A stretch of 64,000 bases of DNA from Streptomyces sp. NRRL S-1022 (GTDB lineage: Bacteria; Actinomycetota; Actinomycetes; Streptomycetales; Streptomycetaceae): NCBI RefSeq assembly GCF_000720135.1, contig NZ_JOIU01000035.1, positions 1-64,000 of the forward strand. The letters are read 5' to 3'. Numbering within the stretch: the first letter of the stretch is position 1; every line of letters begins with the position of its first letter. A program made the translations under genes and the position numbers. Positions 8,323 through 16,645 of the stretch are shown here, in pieces. Below the pieces are notes generated by a model that saw nothing but the letters and a program-made list of their open reading frames with translations, was not told where the DNA came from and searched no databases.

Positions 8323-9687
8323 ATGCCGCGCCCCCTGCGGGTAGCCATCGTCGGAGCCGGCCCCGCCGGGATCTACGCCGCCGACGCCCTGCTCAAATCC
8401 GAGGTGGCCGCCGACCCCGGTGTGTCCATCGACCTCTTCGAGCGAATGCCCGCCCCCTTCGGCCTGATCCGGTACGGCGTCGCGCCCGACCACCCTCGCA
8501 TCAAGGGCATCATCACCGCCCTGCACCAGGTGCTCGACAAGCCGCAGGTCCGCCTGTTCGGCAACGTCGACTACCCGGCCGACATCAGCCTCGACGACCT
8601 GCGCGCCTTCTACGACGCGGTGATCTTCTCCACCGGCGCGACGGCCGACCGCGATCTGTCCATCCCCGGCATCGACCTGGACGGTTCCCACGGCGCCGCC
8701 GACTTCGTGTCCTGGTACGACGGCCACCCCGACGTGCCGCGCACCTGGCCCCTGGAGGCCGAGAAGGTCGCCGTGCTCGGCGTCGGCAACGTCGCCCTGG
8801 ACGTCGCCCGCATCCTCGCCAAGACCGCCGACGAGCTGCTGCCGACCGAGATCCCGCCGAACGTCTACGACGGCCTGAAGTCCAACAAGGCCGTGGAGAT
8901 CCACGTCTTCGGCCGCCGCGGTCCGGCGCAGGCGAAGTTCAGCCCGATGGAGCTGCGCGAGCTGGACCACTCCCCGAACATCGAGGTCATCGTCGACCCG
9001 GAGGACATCGACTACGACGAGGGCTCGATCGAGACCCGGCGCGGCAACAAGCAGGCCGACATGGTCGCGAAGACCCTGGAGAACTGGGCGATCCGGGACG
9101 TCGGCGACCGCCCGCACAAGCTGTTCCTGCACTTCTTCGAGTCGCCGGCCGAGATCCTCGGCGAGGACGGCAAGGTCGTCGGCCTGCGCACCGAACGCAC
9201 CGCCCTGGACGGCACCGGCAACGTCAAGGGCACCGGCGAGTTCAAGGACTGGGACGTCACCGCCGTGTACCGCGCGGTCGGCTACCTCTCCGAGAAGCTG
9301 CCCAAGCTGCCCTGGGACCTCGACTCCGGCACCGTCCCGGACGAGGGCGGCCGGGTCATCGAGGAGGGCGGCGCCCACCTGCAGTCCACCTACGTCACCG
9401 GCTGGATCCGGCGCGGCCCCGTCGGCCTGATCGGGCACACCAAGGGCGACGCCAACGAGACGGTGGCCAACCTGCTGGCCGACCACGCGGGCGGCCGGCT
9501 GCACACCCCGTCGGCGCCCGAGCCGGAGGCCGTGGAGGCCTTCCTCGCCGAGCGGAACGTCCGCTTCACCACCTGGGAGGGCTGGTACAGGCTGGACGCC
9601 GCCGAGCGCGCCCTGGGCGAGCCGCAGGGCCGCGAGCGCGTGAAGATCGTCGAGCGTGCGGACATGCTGCGGGAGAGCGGGGCGTAG
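8323..9687 (+). CDS. fprA: Ferredoxin-NADP(+) reductase, FprA/adrenodoxin-reductase type
   Basis: The 454-residue product opens with the FAD dinucleotide-binding motif VAIVGAGPAGIYAA (about 7-20). It continues with the family signature APFGLIRYGVAPDHP and has the NADP-binding motif VLGVGNVALDVARIL near 152-166. The C-terminal YVTGWIRRGPVGLIGTxKGDA-like segment is also diagnostic (here TGWIRRGPVGLIGHTKGDA). Length and order match mycobacterial FprA. It moves electrons between NADPH and ferredoxin in the cytosol, commonly for cytochromes P450 or Fe-S enzymes; no ferredoxin or P450 is adjacent. The candidate iron box upstream fits a role in iron metabolism. A GAAGGGAAC stretch precedes the ATG. 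A hairpin follows at 9713. Confidence 0.93.
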   Translation: MPRPLRVAIVGAGPAGIYAADALLKSEVAADPGVSIDLFERMPAPFGLIRYGVAPDHPRIKGIITALHQVLDKPQVRLFGNVDYPADISLDDLRAFYDAVIFSTGATADRDLSIPGIDLDGSHGAADFVSWYDGHPDVPRTWPLEAEKVAVLGVGNVALDVARILAKTADELLPTEIPPNVYDGLKSNKAVEIHVFGRRGPAQAKFSPMELRELDHSPNIEVIVDPEDIDYDEGSIETRRGNKQADMVAKTLENWAIRDVGDRPHKLFLHFFESPAEILGEDGKVVGLRTERTALDGTGNVKGTGEFKDWDVTAVYRAVGYLSEKLPKLPWDLDSGTVPDEGGRVIEEGGAHLQSTYVTGWIRRGPVGLIGHTKGDANETVANLLADHAGGRLHTPSAPEPEAVEAFLAERNVRFTTWEGWYRLDAAERALGEPQGRERVKIVERADMLRESGA

Positions 9688-9712
9688 GCTCCCGCCTCCC
9701 CCTCGGGCCCCT

Positions 9713-9741
9713 GGGGGCCGGCGCCGGGTGCGCCGGCCCCC
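9713..9741. terminator. Hairpin terminator after fprA
   Basis: A perfect 12-bp stem (9713-9724 with 9730-9741, five-base loop) begins 26 bases beyond the fprA stop codon. It is G/C-only without a T-run, as usual in this genome. Confidence 0.75.
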
Positions 9742-9775
9742 GCCGCCGTTCGGGTCTGCCGTTCGGGCCTGCCGT

Positions 9776-10063
9776 TCAGGCGCCTGTGCCGCGCGGGCGA
9801 ACAGCTCGTGCAGCGGTACCGGTGCCGAGCAGGGCGACGGCGGCGCCCTCGGCCCCCGGGTCGTGGGACCTGACCCAGAGCGCATAGGTCGTGGACCGGA
9901 GGGTTTCCGCAAGCAGCAGATCGTGAGTGAGCGTGCGGCGATCTTGGCACGCGGCTCCTACAGGGGCTTGATTCCACGGCCGCTGTGCTGGTCAGAGGCA
10001 TCCGGCTGGGCGTACTTGAAGACCTCGTCCACCAACGGTCCACGTGATCAGTGGGCGTAACAC
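9776..10063 (-). pseudogene. Minus-strand remnants of one or two unidentified genes
   Basis: Two natural-looking pieces lie end to end. From GTG 10063 (GGGGGAG just upstream) the frame reads VLRPLITWTV; after a one-base shift it continues DEVFKYAQPDASDQHSGRG-IKPL and stops at 9958. A second piece without any start codon reads LTHDLLLAETLRSTTYALW, then VRSHDPGAEGAAVALLGTG, and stops at 9776. Codon use in these pieces is native, but neither forms an intact gene and I do not recognise the families. They are best seen as decayed genes between fprA and the VOC remnant. Confidence 0.35.
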
Positions 10064-10077
10064 GCAATCTCCCCCTA

Positions 10078-10312
10078 GCCTGGGGCGCGCCCTGCCCCGG
10101 GACCTGGGCCCGCACTGGCTGACCTACTTCGAGGTGGCCTGCCTGGACGACGTGCTGGACCGTCTCGCCCGCCTCGGCGGCCAGGTCCTCGTACCGGCCC
10201 ACGACGGGGCCCACGGCCGTTGGCCCGGGTGACGGACCCGGACGGCACGCGGTTCGCGCTGCTCCAGCGCCCCCGCCGACGTCCGGGCCTCCAGATGGTG
10301 GCCAGCCGTTGA
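10078..10312 (+). pseudogene. C-terminal remnant of a VOC/glyoxalase protein with a frameshift
   Basis: The first frame encodes GPHWLTYFEVACLDDVLDRL and ARLGGQVLVPAHDGAHGR, then hits TGA at about 10230. In the next frame, from about 10218, it continues LARVTDPDGTRFALLQRP and stops at 10312. Joined, this is the last half-module of a VOC (glyoxalase/bleomycin-resistance) domain, whose usual pattern is HWLVYF-V-D-D-(A)LGG-VL-P-GR-(V)DP-G-F-LLQ. No first module, start codon or ribosome site precedes it. It is therefore truncated as well as frameshifted. Confidence 0.7.
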
Positions 10313-10420
10313 AGGGGCCGGCCGGCATGCGTACGACCGCGGGTGCACCGGCTGGCCGACTCCATCGGCAGCGGCGGCATGGACCGGGTGGTGCGGGACG
10401 CAGGGACGTACGCCGTGGCC

Positions 10421-11281
10421 TCAGGAGCCGGTCCGCTTCTCGATCCGCTCCAGGGCCTGTCCCAGGTATTGCGCGAAGCGCGGGTGGTTCTCGCTCATCG
10501 GGAAGTGGCCGATCTCCTTCATCTCGATGAACTCCGCTCCGCGGATGGCCTCCGCGGTCCGGCGCCCGTCCTCGGGGGTGGTGAGGTAGTCGTACTCGCC
10601 GGTCAGCATGATCACGGGACACCGGTCGCCGTCGATGTCGTCCAGCCGGTCCCTCAGATCGTGGTCGACGGAGTAGAAGTACAGGTCGCCCTTGAACGCC
10701 TCCGATCCCTGGGTGTAGTAGAACCAGGTGGCCCAGCGGTCCTGCTCCGGGGACTGCGGTGCCATGAGGTCCCACACGCCGCTGGCGCACACCTGGGCGG
10801 CATTGGCGTGGGGATGCTGCCACCAGTCGAGGTAGAAGCCGGGTGAGTAGTCCGCGCCCTCGACGGGGATCACCGCTTTGAACCGGTCCGGGTGCCGCAG
10901 GGCGAGTTGCAGGGCCACGTTCCCCCCGAACGACGACCCCATGAAGATCGGGTCCTGCAGCTCGAGGGCGTCGCAGAAGGCGACGATGAAGGACGTGAAG
11001 TGGTCCGCGGTGAGCCGGTACTCCTCCTTCCACCACTCCTGGTTCGACGGCGGGTCCGACTTGCCGTGCCGGGGGAGGTCGTAGGCGATCACCCGATAGC
11101 GGCCAGTGATCTCCTCGTCCTCAAGGAGGCCCCGCCACTGGTGGTTGTGACAGCCCGCGGTGTGCTGGCACACCAGAGGCGTGCCCTGCCCGTTCTCCAG
11201 GTAGAACACCTTGTACTGTGCGTCCTCCACGTCGACGGTGACGTAGTGGCCGGTGACCGGAGAGATCCTGCCGCTGACCAT
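10421..11281 (-). CDS. Alpha/beta-hydrolase
   Basis: The 286-residue product has the whole alpha/beta-hydrolase layout: an oxyanion-type segment CQHTAGCHNHQWRGL, a strand-turn VIAYDLPRHGKSD, and the nucleophile elbow G-S-S-F-G-G with Ser117. The likely acid is Asp231 (LTGEYDYLTTPED) and the base His259 (EIGHFPMSENHP). It resembles MhpC-like C-C hydrolases or esterases more than haloalkane dehalogenases. The substrate is unknown. It starts nine bases after the SCP2-like gene with AGGAG before the ATG, so the two are co-transcribed and may act on the same hydrophobic compound. Confidence 0.85.
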   Translation of the reverse strand: MVSGRISPVTGHYVTVDVEDAQYKVFYLENGQGTPLVCQHTAGCHNHQWRGLLEDEEITGRYRVIAYDLPRHGKSDPPSNQEWWKEEYRLTADHFTSFIVAFCDALELQDPIFMGSSFGGNVALQLALRHPDRFKAVIPVEGADYSPGFYLDWWQHPHANAAQVCASGVWDLMAPQSPEQDRWATWFYYTQGSEAFKGDLYFYSVDHDLRDRLDDIDGDRCPVIMLTGEYDYLTTPEDGRRTAEAIRGAEFIEMKEIGHFPMSENHPRFAQYLGQALERIEKRTGS

Positions 11282-11290
11282 GGGAAGCTC

Positions 11291-11725
11291 CTATGTCTCA
11301 CGAGAGGATGGGGCGGGCCCGGCCTCGTCCGCCGGACCGAGGGGGCCCGTGACGCGCAGCAGCTCCAGCTGCCGGGTCACGCAGCGCAGGTTCTGCATGA
11401 GCACGAGCAGGTCGCCCTCCAGGCGCATGCCCCGCCGGAACGTGGCCGCCCAGATGCCGTGGCACATCGGCGGAGGCGTCTCCTGGCAGAAACCCTGCCA
11501 TGTCTCCGCGTCCGCGCGGATCGCGAAGTCGTAGGCCGCCAACGGCTCGGGGTCGGTGACCAGTTCCTCCACCTTTCCCTTGTGCATCCGCACGAGGAAC
11601 CGGTGGGGGGCCATGTCCAGCAGGAAGCTGCACGAGTAGTACGTGCCGTGAGCCCGCAGTTCCGGATCGTCGTCGCTCAGCCGGCGGAACTCCTCCGCCG
11701 CGTCGGTCGTCGTCGCTGATGTCAT
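11291..11725 (-). CDS. SCP2-like / small hydrophobic-ligand-binding-type protein
   Basis: The product is 144 residues, acidic and without a signal peptide or membrane segment. The pattern FLVRMHKGKVEELVTDPEPLA followed by YDFAIRADAETWQGF resembles SCP2 sterol-transfer-type folds, where a beta sheet leads into the 'D..I..d..tw..l..g' segment. This is a fold-level resemblance only. It heads a two-gene unit with the alpha/beta-hydrolase, spaced nine bases. GAGGTGG precedes the ATG. A ligand-presenting partner for the hydrolase is an inference from the gene order. Confidence 0.55.
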   Translation of the reverse strand: MTSATTTDAAEEFRRLSDDDPELRAHGTYYSCSFLLDMAPHRFLVRMHKGKVEELVTDPEPLAAYDFAIRADAETWQGFCQETPPPMCHGIWAATFRRGMRLEGDLLVLMQNLRCVTRQLELLRVTGPLGPADEAGPAPSSRET

Positions 11726-11948
11726 GTGCCACCTCGAGACGTGTCGCCGCTGCCGTACACCGGGGCACCGGCACGGTGACCGGCCGGTCGCCGCACGGCG
11801 CGGCCGACGACCGCTTCCCGGCCTCGCTCCTTCCAGCCTGGGCGTCCTGTCGGCCACCTGCAATCCGGGTGCGCGCCCGCCCCGGAGCCGTCGCATGGCG
11901 CAGTGACGACGCCGGGGATCCTCTCCTCGGGGTGAGCGGGGTCCCGGC

Positions 11949-12366
11949 TCACTGCCGGGGAGGCGACGGGAACGCGTACTCGGCCCGGACGGTCCCGCCC
12001 GGTCCGTCCGGGCGCGCGTGCGCAGGACCAGCGGGCCGCGAGGTGCGACACCAGGAGCAGCCCGCGGCCGGCCTACTCGGCGCCGGCGACACCCTCCGGA
12101 ACCGCGGTACGGCGGGGAAGGCGTTCGGTGCGGGTGTCGGTCACCTCGACGCGCACGACCCGGCCGCCGGGCGCGGCGTGGAGGCGGAGGTGGAAGTCCC
12201 GGCCGGGGACGTGCCCGGGCTGCACGGCGTTCGCGGTGAGCTCCGCGACGATCAGCACGATCGCGTCGTGGGGACCGGTGCCGCACGGGATGCCCCACGC
12301 GTCCAGGCGGACGGCCGCCTGGCGGCGGGCGAGACGGGCTCCGCGGGGCGTGGAGGTGAAGCACAT
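11949..12366 (-). pseudogene. Broken ATP-binding (RsbW/SpoIIAB-type histidine-kinase-like) protein gene
   Basis: From ATG 12366 the frame encodes a HATPase_c_2 domain: GARLARRQAAVRLDAWGIP, then the N-box IVLIVAELTANAVQPGHVPG, then LRVEVTDTRTERLP-type strands. A TAG codon at 12073-12075 stops it just before the ATP-lid/G-box. The same frame then reads AGRGLLLVSHLAARWS, the expected continuation. A second lesion shifts the end: the natural C-terminus TVRAEYAFPSPPRQ with TGA at 11949 lies in another frame. So the gene has a premature stop and a downstream frameshift. Without the GRGL box it cannot bind ATP. Family members are small regulatory kinases usually found beside helix-turn-helix and DUF397 genes, which are absent here. 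The ATG sits about 95 bases from the tRNA-like scar, so the true 5' end may be lost. Confidence 0.82.
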
Positions 12367-12460
12367 CGCGAAGGAACGGTCCGGCTCCGGGGCGAGGGTG
12401 AGCGCGGCGCTCAACGGTGTGTCCTGGTCAGGGCCTGATTCAGGCTGGCTGACCGACGAG

Positions 12461-12498
12461 TGCCCCCGGCAGGATTCGAACCTGCGCACACGGCTCCG
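12461..12498 (-). other. 3'-half tRNA (Arg-like) fragment, probable att-site scar
   Basis: Read on the minus strand, this is the 3' part of a tRNA. It has an anticodon-stem 3' strand, the T arm GCAGG-TTCGAAT-CCTGC and the acceptor strand CGGGGGC plus discriminator A. No D arm and no matching GCCCCCG 5' acceptor strand precede it, so it is not a gene. The T arm and acceptor look like an actinobacterial tRNA-Arg; the identity is from memory. Tyrosine-recombinase elements leave exactly this tRNA segment (anticodon loop to 3' end) as their distal attachment site. Orientation predicts that the element lay at higher coordinates, where today there is a normal chromosomal gene and no integrase, so the element appears to be gone or the site is an unused secondary target. 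Confidence 0.65.
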
Positions 12499-12627
12499 AC
12501 AGCCGTGCGGGCCTGTGGACGACCGCCGCGGCCGGCCCCCGGGCCTGTGGACACTCGGGGCCGGCTGCGGGTCCGTACGGCGGGAATCCCCAAGCTGCCT
12601 CGGGGGCGGCCCTGTTAGGGTCCTGCG

Positions 12628-13593
12628 GTGTTCTCGCTGTCCGAACCCGCGTTCTTCACCCGCCTGCGCGAGGCCCGTCGCGTGCTGGTCGCCGGCGCCG
12701 GCGGCGGCTTCGACGTCTACGCCGGACTCCCCCTGGCCCTCGCGCTGCGCTCGGCCGGCAAGGAGGTGCACCTGGCCAGTCTGTCCTTCGCCGACCTGTA
12801 CGGCCTGGGCCCGGACAGCCGGGTCGCGGAGGACGTCGCCGCCGTCCGGGCCGACACCCCGCTGCGCGGCGACTACTTCCCCGAGCGCTCGCTCGCACAG
12901 TGGCTGCGCGCACAGGGCCTGCCCGAGACCGTGTACGCCTTCCCCCTCACCGGTGTCGGGCCGCTGCGCGCCGCCTACCGGGCGCTCCTCGCGCACCTCG
13001 GCGGGGTGGACGCGATCGTGCTGGTGGACGGCGGCACGGACATCCTGATGCGCGGGGACGAGCACGGACTCGGAACTCCGGAGGAGGACATGGCGAGCCT
13101 GGCCGCCGTCGCCGGTCTCGACGAGGTGCCGGACCGGCTGGTGGCCTGCCTGGGCTTCGGTGTGGACGCCCATCACGGCGTCAACCACTCCCTGGTGCTG
13201 GAGAACCTGGCCGCGCTGGACCGCGCGGGCGGTTACCTGGGCGCGTTCTCGCTCCCGCGCGACAGTCCCGAGGGGACCGCCTACCTGGACGCCGTGGACC
13301 ACGCCCAGCGCTGCCACGGGAGCCGTCCCAGCATCGTGCACGGGTCCGTCGCCGCGGCGGTGCGGGGCGCCTTCGGCGACGTGCGGTTCACCGAACGCAC
13401 CCGCGGCAGCGAACTGTTCGTCAACCCGCTGATGGCGCTGTACTTCTGCGTGGACCTGCCCGCGCTGGCGCAGGCCAACCTGTACCTGGACCGGCTGGCG
13501 GACACGGTGCTGATGCGCCAGATCAGCACCGCCGTCAGCGCGTTCCGGGACGAGCTGCCCCGGCAGCGGCCGCCCCGCGTGTTCCCGCACTGA
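12628..13593 (+). CDS. DUF1152 family protein
   Basis: The 321-residue product opens RVLVAGAGGGFDVYAGLPLA, a nucleotide-binding-like glycine-rich turn after the first strand. It contains the DUF1152 signatures IVLVDGGTDILMRGDE, LGTPEEDMAS and CLGFGVDAHHGVNH. DUF1152 proteins are cytosolic, widespread and biochemically uncharacterised; the DGGTD and acidic motifs suggest a metal or nucleotide site. The GTG start has no strong Shine-Dalgarno. It stands alone beside the tRNA scar and converges on the membrane-protein gene. Confidence 0.85.
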   Translation: MFSLSEPAFFTRLREARRVLVAGAGGGFDVYAGLPLALALRSAGKEVHLASLSFADLYGLGPDSRVAEDVAAVRADTPLRGDYFPERSLAQWLRAQGLPETVYAFPLTGVGPLRAAYRALLAHLGGVDAIVLVDGGTDILMRGDEHGLGTPEEDMASLAAVAGLDEVPDRLVACLGFGVDAHHGVNHSLVLENLAALDRAGGYLGAFSLPRDSPEGTAYLDAVDHAQRCHGSRPSIVHGSVAAAVRGAFGDVRFTERTRGSELFVNPLMALYFCVDLPALAQANLYLDRLADTVLMRQISTAVSAFRDELPRQRPPRVFPH

Positions 13594-13650
13594 CCGCTGA
13601 CCGCCGGCCGGCCGGGACGGCGGCGGACCGGAACACCGCGAACGGAGCGG

Positions 13651-14694
13651 TCACCGTCCGTCCGCACGGCCCGGAACCGGCCGGCTGCGGGCGAGGTCGC
13701 GGCCCCCCACCACGGCCAGGGCCACGGTCAGCGCGGCCAGGGCCGCCGTCTGGCCGAGGCCGCCGCCGAGCAGCGCACCGGCTCCGGGAACGTGCAGCCA
13801 GGGATAGAGGGCCGCGATCCGGACCGCGAGGAGGAGCAGGCCGAGCGCGGCCAGGGCGAGGCCGGCCCCGGGGGTCGCACGGTCGGTCCTCCGGGCGCGC
13901 CACAGCAGCCAGCCGAGGGCGCCCACGACGAATCCGGTGGCGGGCGCCCAGACCAGGTCCGCGACGCCCGGCAGCAGCACCGTTGACCCGCCGGTCACCA
14001 CGCACGCGGCCAGGAGCACCAGTCCCGGCGAGCCCACGGGCAGGCGGGCCGCGGGTGCGTCCCGGTGGTAGGCGGCGCACAGGGCGAGCGCCGGCAGCCA
14101 GGCCAGCAGTGCCGCCGACGTCTCGTACCACGGCAGCCCCGGTGCCATGCCGTCCCCGGCCGGCGGGCCCATCGCACGGACGAGGGGCCACAGGGCCGGC
14201 AGGGCCGCGCCGAGCGCGGCGTAGCGGGCCGGGCGGCGGCGGTCGTGCAGGAGCGCGAAGTAGGCCACCGGCCACAGCAGGGGCAGCGTCCAGGTCAGCA
14301 CGGCGGCGACCGTCTCGGTCGTACCCCGGCCGGTGAACCCGGTGAGGAACATGTGCCGCCCGCTCGGCCCGTGGGTGAACGACCAGGTCAGCTGCAGGAC
14401 CGGGCCGACGATCGCGCAGGCCGCCTGGAGCAGCAGGGCGGACAGGGCGAAGAGGCGGACGGCGGAGCCGAGGAGGGCGTACCGCCGGGGTGCGCCGGGG
14501 GCGCCGAGCCGGCAGCGCACGGCGAGCGCGGCGATGCTGGCCACCTCGCCGAACGTGGGCCGGCTCTGGTCCTGAAGGTCGCGGTCGACGTCCCACAGGT
14601 ACGTCTCGACCATCTCCTCCTCCCGGTCGCGCCGGTAGGAGGCGGGGAGCAGGCGCAGGACGGTGCGGTAGCGGGTCTCCAGCAGCGTGGTCAC
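13651..14694 (-). CDS. Polytopic membrane protein co-transcribed with a PadR regulator
   Basis: The 347-residue product has a short cytosolic N-terminus, LLPASYRRDREEEMVETYLWDV, resembling the domain found at the front of PadR-linked membrane proteins. About nine hydrophobic helices follow. The basic start RYRTVLRLLPASYRRDR is typical of actinobacterial proteins encoded next to PadR repressors. Its GTG overlaps the PadR stop codon by four bases (GTGA), so expression is translationally coupled. The role is unknown; these pairs often respond to membrane stress or drugs. Helix number is my estimate. Confidence 0.75.
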   Translation of the reverse strand: MTTLLETRYRTVLRLLPASYRRDREEEMVETYLWDVDRDLQDQSRPTFGEVASIAALAVRCRLGAPGAPRRYALLGSAVRLFALSALLLQAACAIVGPVLQLTWSFTHGPSGRHMFLTGFTGRGTTETVAAVLTWTLPLLWPVAYFALLHDRRRPARYAALGAALPALWPLVRAMGPPAGDGMAPGLPWYETSAALLAWLPALALCAAYHRDAPAARLPVGSPGLVLLAACVVTGGSTVLLPGVADLVWAPATGFVVGALGWLLWRARRTDRATPGAGLALAALGLLLLAVRIAALYPWLHVPGAGALLGGGLGQTAALAALTVALAVVGGRDLARSRPVPGRADGR

Positions 14695-15098
14695 GCGAAG
14701 CCTCCCGCGAGTCCGGGCGTGGTCGGGGGTTCGAGGCCGGCCTGGCCGCCGGTGGTGGGGCGGGCCGGGGCGCCGGCGCGGCCCGCGGCGATGCGCCGCT
14801 TGGCGGCCCCGGCGCCCGCGGCCATCCGCTCGGCCTCGGCGTCGAGGGCCGCCACGCCCTCGTCGGTGAGCCGGTAGTAGCGCCGCAGCCGGCCCTGCTG
14901 CACTTCCTCCCGGTCCAGCACGATCAGGCCGTCCGCGGTGAGCCGGTCCAGCACGCCGTACAGCGTGCCGACCCGCAGCTGCACCTCACCGTCGGAGAGG
15001 TCCTCCACCTCGCGCAGGATGCCGTAGCCGTGCCGCGGCTGGTCGGCGAGCGCCGTGAGGACGAAGAACGCCGCCCGGGTCATGCCCTTCGCTGTCAT
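14691..15098 (-). CDS. PadR-family transcriptional regulator
   Basis: The 135-residue product has the PadR winged helix: FFVLTALADQPRHGYGILRE, then the wing region VGTLYGVLDRLTADGLI and RRYYRLTDEGVAALDAE. After it comes a short helical dimerisation end and an Ala/Gly/Pro tail. PadR proteins are dimeric repressors, often of adjacent membrane-protein genes. The ATG at 15098 lies only eight bases from an A/T-rich palindrome (15107-15131), predicting autorepression. It is the first gene of a two-gene operon with the membrane protein. Confidence 0.9.
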   Translation of the reverse strand: MTAKGMTRAAFFVLTALADQPRHGYGILREVEDLSDGEVQLRVGTLYGVLDRLTADGLIVLDREEVQQGRLRRYYRLTDEGVAALDAEAERMAAGAGAAKRRIAAGRAGAPARPTTGGQAGLEPPTTPGLAGGFA

Positions 15099-15106
15099 GC
15101 GGCCAG

Positions 15107-15132
15107 GATATATAGGCCGCCGATATATATCG
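15107..15132. promoter_or_regulatory. Palindromic PadR operator
   Basis: GATATATA (15107-15114) and TATATATC (15124-15131) form an inverted repeat with a nine-base spacer. The right part is also a perfect 12-base palindrome, CGATATATATCG (15121-15132). This is a rare A/T island in the region and sits directly upstream of the padR start codon, covering the likely promoter. Confidence 0.65.
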
Positions 15133-15416
15133 AGAGGAGGGGGGCGGTGGCGCGCCGGGGCGGGGCGAACGGGGGCCGCCTCTGAGCGGACGGGACGGAC
15201 CCCGATCGCCGGACATTCCGGGCGCCGTACGGGGCTGCCGGGCACGGGTGAACCGCGGTCGCCCGACGCGCGCCGCGCACACCCCGGGCGTACGGCACAC
15301 ACCCCGTGCGCCGGTCGCGCCCCCGGACGACGCGCGGGGCCGGGCCCCGGCCACCGTATCCCGCCGCCGAACGGTGATACTGGGTGGCACACCCGCCCCC
15401 ATCAGCAGATTGGCTC

Positions 15417-16619
15417 ATGTCGAACTCCGCCAGCGACCACGCCACCATCCCTCAGACCCTCTGGGCGGCCCGGGGCCGTCACACCGGTCCCGCACCCGAG
15501 GAGGCCGTCCGCCGCACCCTGCGCCGGCACAAGAACAGCGGGGACATCGACGACTTCGCCGAACCGCCGGCCGAGGACCCGGACCTGCGGGTCTTCGAGG
15601 CCCGCTGGCGGGCCGGGGGCACGGTGGCCGTGCGGGCCCGGCTCACCCTCGTACCGCACCAGGGCCGGCCGCAGGGCCACGAGTGGCGGCTGGTCGCGGA
15701 GGCGGAACGGCCGTGGGACGACGCGTGGCCCTCGCCGGCGACCCTGTTCTGGCCGGAGGGCGGCTCGGACGAGGGCGAGGACGGTGCCTGGGACCACCAC
15801 CCCACGGTCCCCGGTCTGCGCCTGCGGCAGGTCAACGCGCTGCCCGACGACGACAAGGAGATGCGGCGCCGGCTGCGGGACGCGGCCCGCCAGGCGTGGT
15901 GCGTGCACGTCGTCGTGCACGAGGCGATGACGCCGGACGAGCGGGGCCGGCTGCCGCTGGCCCGGCTGCTGCCGCCCGGGCTGCGGCACCGCGTGGTGGA
16001 GCACCGGGCCGCCCCGCAGCAGCTGCGCGCGGTCAACTGGGCGCTGAAGGACCTCGGTGTGGAGGTGCCGCGCGGCGGCGCCGTGCTGCTGCCGCCGGAT
16101 CCGGCCCCGGAGGACTACGACGGCCGGGAGCACAGCGTACGCAACGTTTTCCTGGACGGCTCGGAACCGGCCGAACTCATCGCGGCGCTGCGGCACTTCG
16201 CCGCCCTGCCCCGGCCGCTGCCGCAGGGCGCCGAGGAGGCGCTGGCCGACCTGCGGGACAACTGGACCCTGCTGACCCTCCAGGAGGAGCTGGAGCGCCA
16301 GCGGCGGCTGGTCGCCATGTACGCCGAGGCGCTGGAGGCGATGACGAGGTCCCGGGACCTGTACAAGCAGGCCGCCGAGCAGGCACTGGAGGCCCTGGCC
16401 GCCTACCGTGACGTGCCCGTGTCCGCCCTGCCCCAGCAGCGGCCCGCCGCGCGGACCCCGGGGGCGCTGCAGCAGCTGACGCGGACGTTCGAGAAGCTGA
16501 GGCTGACGGCCAGGGGGCGGCCGCAGCCGGAGCCCGCCGCGGACGCCTCGCCGAACGGCACCGCGCGGGAGACGGACGCCGCCGAGGACACCGAGGGCGC
16601 CGGCGACCGGTCGTCGTAG
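15417..16619 (+). CDS. Conserved hypothetical protein with C-terminal coiled coil
   Basis: The 400-residue product is acidic and has no signal peptide or membrane helix. The first ~280 residues look globular (TLWAARGRHTGPAPEEAVRR; FEARWRAGGTVAVRARLTL). About 280-330 is a helical, coiled-coil-like stretch (LQEELERQRRLVAMYAEALE), followed by a Pro/Ala/charged disordered tail. I do not recognise the domain. The start is the ATG at 15417; longer in-frame versions would run into the preceding non-coding region. It may be co-transcribed with the DUF1232 gene 26 bases downstream. Confidence 0.65.
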   Translation: MSNSASDHATIPQTLWAARGRHTGPAPEEAVRRTLRRHKNSGDIDDFAEPPAEDPDLRVFEARWRAGGTVAVRARLTLVPHQGRPQGHEWRLVAEAERPWDDAWPSPATLFWPEGGSDEGEDGAWDHHPTVPGLRLRQVNALPDDDKEMRRRLRDAARQAWCVHVVVHEAMTPDERGRLPLARLLPPGLRHRVVEHRAAPQQLRAVNWALKDLGVEVPRGGAVLLPPDPAPEDYDGREHSVRNVFLDGSEPAELIAALRHFAALPRPLPQGAEEALADLRDNWTLLTLQEELERQRRLVAMYAEALEAMTRSRDLYKQAAEQALEALAAYRDVPVSALPQQRPAARTPGALQQLTRTFEKLRLTARGRPQPEPAADASPNGTARETDAAEDTEGAGDRSS

Positions 16620-16645
16620 GCGCACGACCAGGACGAGGAGCCGGG

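Noticed and set aside
12461..12498. A functional tRNA gene
   Set aside because: The D arm and the 5' acceptor strand are missing and the anticodon loop lacks U33. Only the 3' half is there.
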